64,000 nt of DNA. It comes from Aspidapion aeneum. Its lineage: Eukaryota > Arthropoda > Insecta > Coleoptera > Brentidae. The notes beneath the pieces are model-generated. The model did no database searches. It was not told where the DNA came from and saw only the letters and a list, made by a program, of their open reading frames with translations. Position numbers and translations under genes: made by a program. The stretch covers positions 35,617,851 to 35,681,850 of the forward strand of contig OY755047.1 in assembly GCA_963576565.1 (NCBI GenBank), written 5' to 3'. This document shows, piece by piece, positions 1 to 10,095 of this stretch. The number at the start of each line of letters is the position of its first letter. The first letter of the stretch is position 1.

Positions 1-1262
1 TCATCGTCATATATCTCTCCAACGTCATAGCCAAAGATGGCGGCTAGTTTAATGTCTTCTAGAGGTGGAAAATAGGCGTCGGACAATGTGGAAAAACGTT
101 CTAAACCGACATAGTTGTGGTGGTAGTAGTAGTAGCAATACCAAAGTTATCACCAACCTAATAAGGAAATAAAAATACCCTCGTGGATACCTCAGATGTT
201 ACTTTGGAATGTCTGGGAAGCACACTTACATCTGAATCATCATCATCATGTGTTTCCAATAATCTTGTTATTCTTGCAACTTGCTTATAGTGGTTTATTG
301 GATTATCTTCTCGGTCCCTCCACTAGATATTTGTCTTTAAACGCGGTTAAACAAAGTGGGTATTCATGTTAAAAAATGAAAAGGCTCACTTTGGTTAATA
401 TTTTAAGGCCTGCAGTTCTAGCATTTTGTCAGTCACTGGTACAATATAAATTTCTCAAAGATGACTTGGAGAAATAACAAAACATTAATGAATAGTGAAA
501 TCCAGACCGTATTTAGCATAGGTTTTACATACATTTTATTAATAGCGTTTTTCATTAGCTACTCTTTACTTTATGCAAATTCTGTTAGATGCAGTTTCAA
601 ATACAACTTTGCACTGTAACCGTGCAACCGCGAATTATAACCAAGCAAGTTCGGGCCATTAAAATTTGGCATAACTGTGTAAGCTCTGTTTTTACCACGC
701 ATATTACTAGCCACTCACATGAGATTTTACAGATAATGTCGGGAGGTAGGATGAGTGAGCACTGTCGCGTAAATTCAATTTGCAAGCAACTTTTCTCTTG
801 CAAAAGTAAAATTACTAAGCACTCTTCGAAAATGCTTAATTCGACTCCACTCGTGTGATAACAAAGTGAATAAATATACCTATAGCTCAAGCTCTGCCTC
901 ATCCAATACAGAAGAGCGTCAGCTATCCATAAATTCGAGAAAAATAAAGCTTACTTCATTTTTTTAAAGTAATAATCATAAATTAAAGTAAAATTATTAT
1001 CATGTTATAGCAAAACTAAAAAGAAGCAATAAAAAATTTATATTCTAAATTCACTCTTCAAAATTAAGATAAGGTTTCAACCTAAAAGGTTTTCTTAAAA
1101 ATTAAAGCTCGCAAGTGATTACGAGTTTTTCTATCTTTTCTAGAAATACTCGGAACCTAGTAAAACATCTAACTTTGGAAATCCATAGCAACTTAAACAT
1201 GGTTCGGTAAATGTTTTATTTAGTTTTAATATTTTAACTTTAGAGATGAAACCATTCATAGT
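1..1262. other. Unassigned AT-rich sequence
   Basis: No coding region, terminal repeat or RNA gene is recognised here. Short overlapping open frames on both strands at 589-902 have no family features and cover each other, so I treat them as chance. Short ATC and GTA runs near 120-135 and 235-250 are the only simple repeats. Confidence 0.5.
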
Positions 1263-1274
1263 AAATTACTGAAG
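1263..1274. repeat. Target-site duplication, left copy (12 bp)
   Basis: AAATTACTGAAG occurs here and again at 5172-5183, immediately outside the two ends of the LINE between them. This exact 12-bp match is what fixes both element boundaries. Confidence 0.85.
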
Positions 1275-1355
1275 TAGTAGTAGTGGGGGGGTTGACCCGC
1301 AGGTCTGACAAGTAGGCCAGAGTAGGCCCTTTTTACCATGCCCCAAGTCTGTCCC

Positions 1356-2663
1356 TTAACCCACTCTCTGCACTTCCCTTTGATGGTCGGGTAACTCATT
1401 GGGCCTTCCTGTTCTCTTTACAAAGTCCAGTAAGTCTGCCCATTTGAGCATGTGCAGTTCTTCCTCGCTCAGAGTTGGCGCTCCGAGTGCCTGTTGTCTC
1501 ATCCTTGCGTAGGCCTCGCATTCTGCCACGAGGTGTCTTGATGTCTCTTCTTCCTGTCCACAGGCTGGGCAGGTAGGGTCATTCTCGACTCCTATACGTG
1601 TCATGTGCTTCCTCAACCGGTTATGTCCGGTTAGAGTACCTATCAGCAGTCCGAGGTCTTTTCGTGTCCGTCCCAGCATCCATCTAATTCTGGTCAATTT
1701 TGGACGGTCTACGAATTCTCTGGTCTGTCTGCAACCCGTTCCTGTTTCGCAGGAGTTTAATAGCGCGTCCTGGGCCCATTTGTTGAGTCCGCTTTGCACT
1801 TGTCTTTTTGTCACGCCCAAAAGTGGCTCCGGTCCTACATAGGCGGTTCCTGCCCCGAGTCGTGCGAGTTTGTCCGCCTTCTCGTTGCCTGGTACCCCCG
1901 TATGTCCCGGAACCCAAACCAGCGTCACCCGTTTGCCATCGCTTAGGGTCTCCAGCGCCTCTGCGCATTCTTCCACCAAGCCGTCAGCAATCTTGGGTGC
2001 GTTTAGCGCCTTCAGGGTGGCTTGACTGTCAGAGCATATATATATAAGCTCCTCTTCGCTGTTCCGAACCTCTTCTAGGGTTGCCGCCATTATTATGGCG
2101 TAGACTTCTGCTTGAAAAACAGTAGTCTGCTCACCGAGCGAGTAGCTCTTCTGCCCTTCTAGTTTTTCCACGTATACTCCCGCTCCTGTGGTTTGCCTCT
2201 CTGATAGTTTGGATCCATCAGTGTAGCAAACTAAAGCGCTCTCCTCAAACATCATTTCGTCTCTCTGCCACGCTTCCCTGTCTGGGATGTGGATTTTGTA
2301 CCTCTTCTCGAGCCTCCAAGGTGCGTGTGCTCTGCTGACCGTCATTGACGTGAGGGGGATTTCTCTAATTGTCAGCTCTTCTATAGCTAGATGACCAGCT
2401 GTTTCCCCTCTTCCTTTCCACTGACCCGTGTCCCTTAGACGTAGGGTCCCCATCGCCTCCCTCTTGATCCAAGTTGGTAGCGATGGTAGTCCCAGAATTG
2501 TCTCTAGGGCCAGGATCGGGGTAGTTCTCATAGCTCCGGTTATCCCTCTACACATCAGCCCCTGTAGGCTTCTGAGTTTTGGGAATGTGGTCGTTTTCTC
2601 CACTGCCGGCCACCAGACTATGGATCCGTATTGGATCCGCGGTCTCAGTATTGCCGTGTACAT
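1356..2663 (-). pseudogene. LINE ORF2 C-terminal part: RT thumb, RNase H, zinc motif
   Basis: 435 residues. The first 60 or so belong to the end of the RT (RIQYGSIVWW). A ribonuclease H domain follows at about residues 140-270, with its signatures CYTDGSK, ICSDSQATL and LVWVPGHTGVPGNEKADKLA. This activity removes RNA from the RNA-DNA hybrid in I-type LINEs. At about 355-380 lies a zinc-binding motif CPACGQEEETSRHLVAEC (C-x2-C-x8-H-x4-C). The Met at 2663 lies inside the RT and is not a translation start. The preceding RT segment (2825-3643) is in another frame, so at least one indel lies near 2665-2825. Stop codon at 1356. Confidence 0.85.
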
Positions 2664-2824
2664 TCAGTGGAGGGTCCTGGGGGATAGTCCCCAGGTCCTG
2701 CCGACTACCCGTCGTAGCTGCCATATTGTTGCCTGGACCTTTACGATCATATTGGTAACATGTGGCGTCCAGGTGAGTCCGCTATCAAGAATGACACCCA
2801 GGTACTTCAGCTTTGGTACTAAAG

Positions 2825-3643
2825 CTAGGGGTCTTCCGTACTAAAACCTTCGATTTTTCTCTTTCTGATGAACAGTATCATCTCTGTTTTACCTGGGTGA
2901 ACAGAGAGTCCATTTTCTTGGCACCAGTCTTCTATGATGCGAACAGCCATTTGCATTCTACTGCAGACAACGTTAAGGAAGCGACCAACTACTTCCACCA
3001 CGCCATCATCTGCATAGGCATAGGCGTCGAATCCGTTCTCTGACAAGCGCTTCAGTAAGGTGTCCATAATCAGGCACCACAGGTGGGGCGATAGGCAACT
3101 GCCTTGTGGCCACCCTCCTGTGACCCTAATCCTGACCGTTGACTCCTCCAATGTAGCTTGTATTGCTCGTTGATTTAGTGCAGATCTTACCCATTCAATA
3201 ATGGGGGTTTCTGCCCCCCTCTCTTGAAGGGCGGATGTTATCATCTGCACTTTGGCCTTGTCGAAAGCCCCTTCTATGTCAAAGAACTCCGCAAGTGCGT
3301 ATTGCTTGAATTGAAGAGCCTTCTCTGCCTTATGCACTACTGCATGTATGGCCGAGTCAGTTGACTTGCCCTCCATGTAGGCATGCTGATTTATGTGGAA
3401 CGGGTTGTTTGCCAAGACTCCTCCTAGAAGGTGTCGGTCAACCATTTTCTCCATTGCCTTCATCATAAAAGATGTCAGACTTATGGGCCGGTAGGATTTG
3501 GCTGCTGTGTAGTCTCTTCTCCCCGCCTTAGGGATAAAGACTACGGTTGCCTTTCTCCATGTTGGAGGTGCATAGTCCAACGCTATGCTGGCTCTAAAGA
3601 TTCCTCTCATGTACGGAAGGAGAACCTCGAGACCTTTCTGCAA
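2825..3643 (-). pseudogene. LINE reverse transcriptase core
   Basis: 273 codons covering the RT fingers and palm: a YRPISLTSFMMKAMEK block, EFFDIEGAFDKAKV (first catalytic aspartate region), GWPQGSCLSPHLW, and AYADDG as the YADD catalytic box, followed by HPGKTEMILF. It copies element RNA at the genomic target by target-primed reverse transcription. The frame differs from both the upstream part (3594-5039) and the downstream part (1356-2663), so the ORF2 is broken by two frameshifts and is not expected to make a working enzyme. The catalytic residues themselves are all present. Confidence 0.9.
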
Positions 3644-5171
3644 TAGCGCCGGAAACAGCCCGTCCGGCCCTGGTGAACTCGTTGATCGCCCAGGTTATGG
3701 TGGCGTCCGTAACGACTTTATCTGCCAGTTCCCAGTCGGATTCAACCCTAAACTGTGGTCCGGCGATGGGTTGCGTTTCGTGGTCGCTCTCCTCCCCTGG
3801 GAAATGAACCTCAAGGAGATGTCGCAAAGACTCCTCACCGGAGGCGGTCCAGTTTCCATCAGGTTTTTTAAGAGACGTGAGTGTTTGTCTCGAATTACTA
3901 CTCAGTATTTTGAGAAGTCTGGAGGTCCCTGGGAGAGAATTGATCTCCCCACAGTAAGTCCTCCAGCTTTCCCTTTTACTTCTTCTTACCTCTGTCTTAA
4001 ACTCTCTTCTGGCTTCTCTGTACTGTTCCCAGGTGGCCTCCCCACCCTCCCTCATCGCTCTGTTAAGCGTCCTCCTGATTTTCCAGCGTAGCTTGTCTAG
4101 CTGGCTGTTCCACCAGGGGACGCGTCGAGTCGGCAAGGGTTTTAAGGGGCAGGCCTCCTCATAGCTGGCTATGATGGTTTTTTCCAGGTCGCCGATTGCT
4201 CTTTCTGATCCTCCTGTGGTCTCCAGATGTCGCGACCTGTTCTGGAGTCCTAGGAAATCCATTAACCTGGCGATGTCTACCTCCTCTTGGGACCGGATCC
4301 AAAACGTGATCCGCTCCGGCCAGGGTGCCTCATCCGACCTGCCAGGACGGAATGTGACTCCTCCGACCGTTACGATCTGGTTCAGTAGCCAGTCCCTTCT
4401 GACCTCTGAATTATCCGCTGTGAACAGCATCCAGCCTGGTTCTACCAGGCCAGAGTTCACAAAACGGAGCACCGGTCCCTCGGGTGGTCCCCTCATGGCC
4501 CGGAGCATCCGTTCCAGAAGCTCACAGCGGATAGCTGCTCCCTCTTCCTCTCGGATTTTGCCGTCTACCCTGTCGGACATGAAGACGACCTTCATCGCCT
4601 TCCTACTTGGCTGTCCGGTCTTCCGGGACGCGGGCTTAGCCGAGGGTTTGTCCGACCCCAGGTTGTCTCTTAACAGAGGCGACCTGTTGTCGGTCACACC
4701 CCCTTCCCCTTGGCCCGCGCCTCGTTTGACCCTCTTGCTTCTGTATTCCGGCGGTGTGGTCTTCTCCGCCCGGCTTCGCTTAGGAGTGGAGGATTGGAGC
4801 CCGGAGGTACCTGGTAGCACCCCCTTGCTCACCCTCGTCACTCCCGGGCCTTTGGGTAGGTTGGCCATTGCAACCTCCCTGGCAAGCTGTTTGGCTGCCT
4901 TGGTAGTCTCCCGCTTCGCAGGACCGCGAGCAACAGAACCCTTTCCCCCTCGACTGGTCGGCCCGCCACGGGCAGAGGTTGGTTTTGGAGTTCCCTTTTC
5001 GGGGTACTCCTTTGCCAACTTAACCGGGCCGCCCGGCACAGTCGTTTGGGGGTCGGGGTTTGTGGCCGAGGAGGGAGAGTCCGGCTTACGCTGGTCTCTT
5101 AGTCCCCCCTCGGTCCTTCCCCCCGACTCTTTCAGAGCCTCTTGCTCCCGCTTTCTGCGAAGGGCTTGCTG
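3594..5171 (-). pseudogene. Fused ORF1-like N-terminus and ORF2 linker, no endonuclease
   Basis: One long frame stays open from the first base of the element (5171) to the stop at 3594. The only start-like codon early on is a GTG at 5039; the first ATG is further in, at the segment AMANLPKG. The N-terminal third is basic and rich in Pro, Gly and Thr, like LINE ORF1 proteins. The middle (VVFMSDRVDGKIREEEGAAI to FWIRSQEEVDIARLMDFLG) resembles the conserved region of insect LINE ORF1 proteins (I recall this as DUF4780, not checked). Soon after comes ASYEEACPLKPLPTRRVPWWNSQLDKLRW, the linker found directly upstream of RT in ORF2. About 250 residues of endonuclease are missing between the two. The frame shifts near 3600-3640 into the RT. 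Confidence 0.75.
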
Positions 5172-5183
5172 AAATTACTGAAG
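5172..5183. repeat. Target-site duplication, right copy (12 bp)
   Basis: AAATTACTGAAG, identical to 1263-1274. It marks the 5' side of the minus-strand LINE insertion. Confidence 0.85.
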
Positions 5184-5979
5184 AATAAAGAGCGAACTAA
5201 AACTGTATCAACTCAGCTCAATCTTATTTTAAAAGGAATAATGTTTGGAAACGCCTAAATCTTATCCAACATATGACATTATTTCGCTAATCCCAAGAGT
5301 CATTAATTATTTCTTAAAACAGTGCTTCTTTAGCCAAAGCGTCGGAAGCTTCCTTATTAACGAATCACGCCACTAACGATGGAGCTTTTTGATTGACAAT
5401 TTAATGCCTTTAAATTTTAGCCCACGAAACTTGCAGTTTTATTTTTACTTTTAGGAAAAGATTTACTTCTTTGATTTCTGTTAAAATTTTTGTCAAATTT
5501 TTTAAAGAAAATATTGAAGAGTTGTCCAATGCTATCTATTTTAATTAGCAGAATACTTCAGCTACTTAATTCATTTTTTTAATGCTTAGAACTAGCCAAG
5601 GAATTAACTCAAAGATGTCTTGATATATACCAAGATATGTTTGCTCATTGATTTCGAAAAACCGGTCTAACGTGAGAAGTTTATAAAGATACTCAAGGAT
5701 CAACCTATCTAGCAGGGACATCAACATTATATTAAATCTCTATTGGTGAAAGAGCCAGAGTCAACATTGAAGAACTATTCGTGAAAGTAAAATTACTATA
5801 ACGGTATTGGCTTTGGCTGTATTCTGTCTCCAATTTCATTTAATATCATATCTACACTGATGTATCTTCGTTACAAATCACAAAATATAAGATCCCTTAT
5901 TACAAATGAAACTTCTTCATGAAAAAGACGAGTCCTGTTAAGTTATGGGTGTTAGAGTGGGTTTTCGTAATGGGCAATA
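5184..5979. other. Unassigned AT-rich sequence
   Basis: No coding or repeat feature recognised, apart from the TA at 5978-5979 that abuts the following MITE. Confidence 0.5.
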
Positions 5980-6255
5980 GGGACCTATTGCAATACGGCC
6001 AGGCAATAATTGTGCCGGGCACTATTTTGACATTTTCCCATTGAAAACTGACAGTTGATCTTTCAAAATTGACATACCAAAGTCGAATTTATAAATTCAG
6101 TCATTTATTTTCCATTAATAGTGGCGGCACTAATAATTCCGGGTCTTATGATATACAAAGACCTAAATTTGAAAGAAGACAGCTGTTCTTATAATGTGAA
6201 ACTGTCAATATAGTGCCCGGCACAATTATTGCCTGGCCGTATTGCAATAGATCCC
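5980..6255. mobile_element. MITE family A, copy 1 (276 bp, TA target duplication)
   Basis: A non-autonomous DNA element with inverted ends of about 50 bp: the left end GGGACCTATTGCAATACGG is mirrored by CCGTATTGCAATAGATCCC on the right, with a GCCAGGCAATAAT block inside both. It is flanked by TA on each side (5978-5979, 6256-6257), as in Tc1/mariner-type insertions. No ORF. A second copy of exactly the same length, in the opposite orientation, lies at 15014-15289, so the boundaries are reliable. Confidence 0.85.
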
Positions 6256-6501
6256 TAATATGTCTACTTAAGGATATTTCAGTGGAATTTCTTCAGATCT
6301 TCTTTGACTTTGTCCATATCTTGTAGCCATATATATCGGGTTTTTGTTAATTTTCATTTAGGGTTTGTATCCTAGTACTTATTTTAAAGAATTACTTTAA
6401 AATGGCTTTTGCCGTGCTAATTTTCGGTTAACTTGGTTTAAACAGAAAAAAGAAGGAAAGGTATATATGTATTGAGTGCAATATTTTAATTTTTTTAAAA
6501 A
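6256..6501. other. Spacer, no feature seen
   Basis: AT-rich sequence between MITE copy 1 and the ribozyme-like motif. It may be the outer part of the pseudo-LTR of the PLE that follows, but I see no direct support. Confidence 0.35.
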
Positions 6502-6553
6502 TCAGAAATGTGAGCGCTTTCGACACTCCTGTGTCATCATCAGACGTATCTGA
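6502..6553 (-). ncRNA. Hammerhead-ribozyme-like motif in a PLE 3' region
   Basis: Read on the minus strand the 52 nt fold as a minimal type I hammerhead: stem I TCAGATACGT with ACATTTCTGA (8 of 10 pairs), core CTGATGA, one unpaired T, stem II GACAC-AGGA-GTGTC (5 perfect pairs), core GAA, a tiny self-complementary stem III AGCGCT, and a C at the cleavage position. Penelope-like elements are known to carry minimal hammerheads in their pseudo-LTRs. A decayed PLE C-terminus lies about 500 nt upstream on the same strand, which fits that role. The extra T between core and stem II is atypical of textbook hammerheads. Self-cleavage is not shown. Confidence 0.65.
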
Positions 6554-7260
6554 AATCAATTTAATTCTTGTGTTAGTTGACAACTAGATACAAAAACTGT
6601 GGTCTGAAAAAAAAAATTAATATTAGTTTAACTTAACCTAAATATTGATGAAGAGGTCGTTTAAAACAGTTAAAGTCTAAGACAAAGCACATAATAAACA
6701 AACTGTTACACAAATTTTTTTTTAGAAATGTTGAGAATAGTTATTCACTTATTATTAGGTTAGTATACAATTTTTTGAGACGAAAACGAAGTAGCAATCT
6801 TAAAGGAAAGTCAATATTTTTATTAAAAGCGATTTGATAATAATTGAAAACGTCATCAAGCCAGAAGGGGACTGTTCAAAAATTAAGTATGTATTTTCTA
6901 ATGTATGTTTTATTGTTTATCCGTTTGTGAGTTTGTCTTGTATTAATGTCTGTCAATCTGTATGTAAGTATTTTGTCTATAGTAGATTTTTAAAAAGGTT
7001 GAATTGAATTTAAGGAAAAATTTCAGTTATTAGATTTTCTTTATTCCTTATCTATATATATATGTATAAAAGTCAAGTGTCGTAAAGCTTTTCAAGAATA
7101 TGTTTTTTATGATTTTTAAATTTGTCTTCAGACTAAAATTATAATTTGTAAATGCAATGTGGTTTCCAAACTGAGATTTACTAGGTGTTTGAATATGTTT
7201 AATTCCTAATGAAATAAATCTGCCAAAAAATAAAACATCCTAAGGTACTTAGCTTCATTA
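6554..7260 (-). pseudogene. Decayed Penelope-like element, GIY-YIG tail region
   Basis: On the minus strand around 7085-7210 a degenerate frame reads like the tail of a PLE endonuclease (QTPSKSQFGNHIAFTNYNFS, then a LESL-type tail region), interrupted by stops. No RT could be recognised. The assignment depends on this short resemblance plus the ribozyme-like motif downstream on the same strand, so it is tentative. The 5' limit is not visible. Confidence 0.4.
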
Positions 7261-8975
7261 CCTAAAGGATAAGTCTGACAATACAACGTGACAATGCCAC
7301 ATCAATTCTCGGGACTCTTCCAGGTGAGACAGGTTTGAATGAAATTTTTTACTAATCATTGTGTTGTATATTTTTTTATTTTAATTATTTATTTATTTAT
7401 TTCAGTTTTTTCAATTTTATATTTTAATTTTAAGCAGTACAGGCATATTGTAATTTTGGTATCACTAATGTCTTATTAATACTATATTTCTTTAATTCCA
7501 GTTTCGAGACTTTAGAAAAAAGAAACTTATCTTTGGCAAGGCTGTGTAGGTTATGCGGTTTGACGTATGATGATTTAATATTGTATTTGTTTGTTTTCCA
7601 TCTTACTTTTTATCCTCGGAGTTGAGTTGATTTGCATTGATCTCCTAAAAGTCTCTTGCTTATCTTAAAGTTACATTTCTATTCCGGTCTACATTGCCTC
7701 CTATTTGTTAATTTTAGTAATCAGAGAGTACCACAAATTAAAAATTTTAATGCTATTGTGTGAAGCGTCAAGTTAAACAAAAATATCGCCATAGTATTTC
7801 TTTAACTCTAACCAAATTTGAACTGAACGTAAACGATGTGTGAATGGTTTTGACTAGGGTTTTGATTTGACATCGACAAAAACACGATTTTTCAACGTTT
7901 ACCCTAGTAAAGATAATTTACACAACTGTTCGCGACCTTTTCATTTAAAACAAATATTTTATGTATATTTTTGGTTGTGCTAGAAATGTCGCTATCACAA
8001 CCAAAAATCGTGTTTCAGGCCTAAAATTTGTACTACATTTTAGCCATTGTGCACTGATTAACCATACCATGTTGGTTTAAACAACTGTCAATCTGCGCAG
8101 AGGACGTCATTGTCCAACGACTATGTCAATAAATATAAAAAAAGCTCATTTCTTTATTTCCTTGGGAAAATCAGGCCTCTCATGTTTATCCAAATCATCA
8201 CACGCAAAAGAAAAACATGATTTAAATAATTTTACTTTTTTAAACTATGTTTTTGTAAAAAACTTTAGAATAAAGGAGTGCGGAATTTGGATGGCCAAAA
8301 TAGGTAGGTAATATTTGCAAGAAACTGTGGTGCGTTCATGAAATTGGTTCTTATTAGCTATAGAAAATGTATAGCGTGAATTCTTAAAGGAATTACAAAA
8401 AATTGTTTAATTTTATGGTGAATTAGTTCAATCAATATCATTGTAGATGTAGTCATTAAAAAACAGGCCTCACAACGTTCACCTGAGCAAAAAGTCTTCT
8501 ACCAAATTGGTTCAAAACAGGCTCGGGCTTAATTTAAAGTCAACGTTTAGACACCACGTTGGCCCGTATTTCACGACATTTAACCAACGACTTATTGCTA
8601 CTTGACGGGTGGATCGTTGAAGGTTTCTGGTGCTTCTGATTATAAATTGTAGTGGTCTTAAGCGTACAAAAATTGACAATCGATCAACCCCTTACAGCTC
8701 CCAAAGTCGTCAAATTTTAAATTGACTTTTTTTGTATTTTATGGCCTTTATTTACGTAGGCCACGACCGACCATAATCAATCATGTTTTATCATTATTTT
8801 TTGCAGTCTTCTTTTTTACGGCTTGTTGATCGCAGTAAAGTGTCACGTGACGGTCTGCTTGTCATTGCAGGAAACAAAGATTAACAGGGACTTGGCGCAT
8901 TATTATTATAGGAGCGACTTTTACCATGTAAAATGATAAATAAATGTATTACTGAACATCCGCGACTTTATAATA
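7261..8975. other. Unassigned sequence with one small hairpin
   Basis: No gene recognised. At 7968-8009 a perfect 12-bp inverted repeat (TTTTTGGTTGTG and CACAACCAAAAA) encloses about 16 nt. The short open frame at 8123-8311 has no family features. Confidence 0.4.
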
Positions 8976-9438
8976 TATTCTTTGTTTGAAACTTATAGAC
9001 AATTATTGAATACAGATAAAATTTCGACCTTTCATTGTCTTTATTTATTTTAAACGCGTCGTTTCTGTCAGTAAGTATCTCTAGCTGTTTTCAAGTATTA
9101 ATTAAACAATCCAGTCTACAGGCTACTACTTATTATACTACTTGGTGTGCAGTCAGGTTGACGGCCTGTCTCCTTTTTTTAATCCTAAGACACTTGTTTT
9201 CCTTAAGGAGTGGTTCCATATATTTGGTATGTCCGTGTTTGGTTGACTGAACCCAGCTTTAATAACCTTTCGTTATCGCGAATGTGAATTCTTATGCAAA
9301 ACTTTAGCGTCCGACCATTGAATCCTGAGGCCATTTGACCATGATCCGCTAAACCGGATTTTTGAATATCCCCTAATTGGGTAAGTTTTAGATGTTCATT
9401 TACTCTAACCTGAACAGGGCGTTTTGTTTCACTTACAT

Positions 9439-9449
9439 ATGATTTGGTA
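9439..9449. repeat. Target-site duplication of the LINE insertion, left copy
   Basis: ATGATTTGGTA here and at 10096-10106 flank the LINE fragment exactly. The duplicated bases are PLE sequence, which shows the LINE inserted into an existing PLE. Confidence 0.8.
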
Positions 9450-10095
9450 GGTTAGGTTAGGTTAGGTTTGATTATGAGTGGTGCGACTGTCGCCCCTCCA
9501 CTGCGACTCAAGTGGTCTATTGTGGCTCATCCCAACTTAAATATCACCAATACCTATCTCCTTTATGAAGCAGATCAGTTTGTTTGGTGATATTTCCTCA
9601 AGATCTTGAGGCTCTATCTGTCCAGGTCCGAATATTTTCGCCCTAGTTCTTTGTCTTGCTACGCAGTGGCAGATTAGATGAAGTGGCGTTTCCTCCTCAA
9701 CACCGCAGAACCTACACGCTGGTGTGTTGCTTACTCCCAGTCTGTTCATGTGTTGGTTGAGTCGGCATTGGCCTGTGTATAGCCCTGTGATTATTCTTAG
9801 GCTATTCCTGTTTAATTCCAGGAGTTGGTTCGTTCTGTGTTTGTCTGGCTTGCTTAGAAAGGTTTTGGAGTGTTGTTGTCTCGGGGTTGCCCGCCAGTTT
9901 TGAGTCCCTTTTCTAACAACCCACTCTCCTATTTCTTTTGTGACTGTGGCCTTAGGTAAGCCGAAGTAAGGCTCCGGTCCAACCAGCGCGGCTTCTGCTC
10001 CCGCCCTGGCTAGTGCGTCTGCTTTTTAATTTTCCTCAACTCCCGTGTGGCTTGGCACCCAGACAAGATTGATCTTGTTGGTTCTGCTGGCCTTA
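9450..10095 (-). mobile_element. 5'-truncated LINE with a TTAGG-type 3' tail
   Basis: A 646-bp minus-strand LINE remnant inserted in a PLE with an 11-bp target duplication. It keeps the end of an RNase H domain (NLVWVPSHTGVEEN, near 10030-10070) and the C-terminal zinc motif CRFCGVEEETPLHLICHC (near 9690). Its 3' end is not poly(A): in sense orientation it ends in about four AACCT units, which on the plus strand is the insect telomere unit TTAGG (9450-9470). The domain order matches the LINE at 1275-5171, but the sequence is a different family. 5' truncation is within RNase H. Confidence 0.85.
9537..9749 (-). pseudogene. LINE ORF2 C-terminus with zinc motif
   Basis: 70 residues beginning MNRLGVSNTPACRFCGVEEE and ending at a stop at 9537. 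The C-x2-C-x8-H-x4-C motif is the one found after RNase H in I-group LINE ORF2 proteins, presumably for nucleic-acid binding. It is separated from the RNase H end (10026-10095) by a stop or frame change, so it is a dead fragment. Confidence 0.75.

Larger units (their letters stand above)
1275..5171 (-). mobile_element. Internally deleted LINE with RNase H (I/LOA-like)
   Basis: A 3.9-kb non-LTR retrotransposon read on the minus strand and bounded by an exact 12-bp target-site duplication. In sense order it encodes a basic ORF1-like N-terminus, the linker preceding reverse transcriptase (RT), the RT, an RNase H domain and a C-terminal zinc-binding motif. The apurinic endonuclease expected between ORF1 and RT is absent: the open frame passes straight from ORF1-like sequence into the RT linker. 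The 3' end (left side) has a short tail of ACT/CTA triplets after a C-run. At the 5' end the reading frame is open to the first base with no ATG, which suggests 5' truncation. RNase H plus a C-terminal CCHC places it in the I/LOA/Outcast group; the exact clade is not determined. The element is GC-rich compared with its surroundings. Confidence 0.9.

Noticed and set aside
589..902. Overlapping frames on both strands
   Set aside because: No family features and mutual overlap; chance in AT-rich DNA.
4171..5172. 333-codon plus-strand frame
   Set aside because: Antisense shadow of the GC-rich LINE frame; no domain, and the minus frame is explained.
9450..9470. TTAGG units as a telomere or internal telomeric array
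   Set aside because: Only about four units, directly at the 3' end of a LINE within a target duplication; this is the element's tail.
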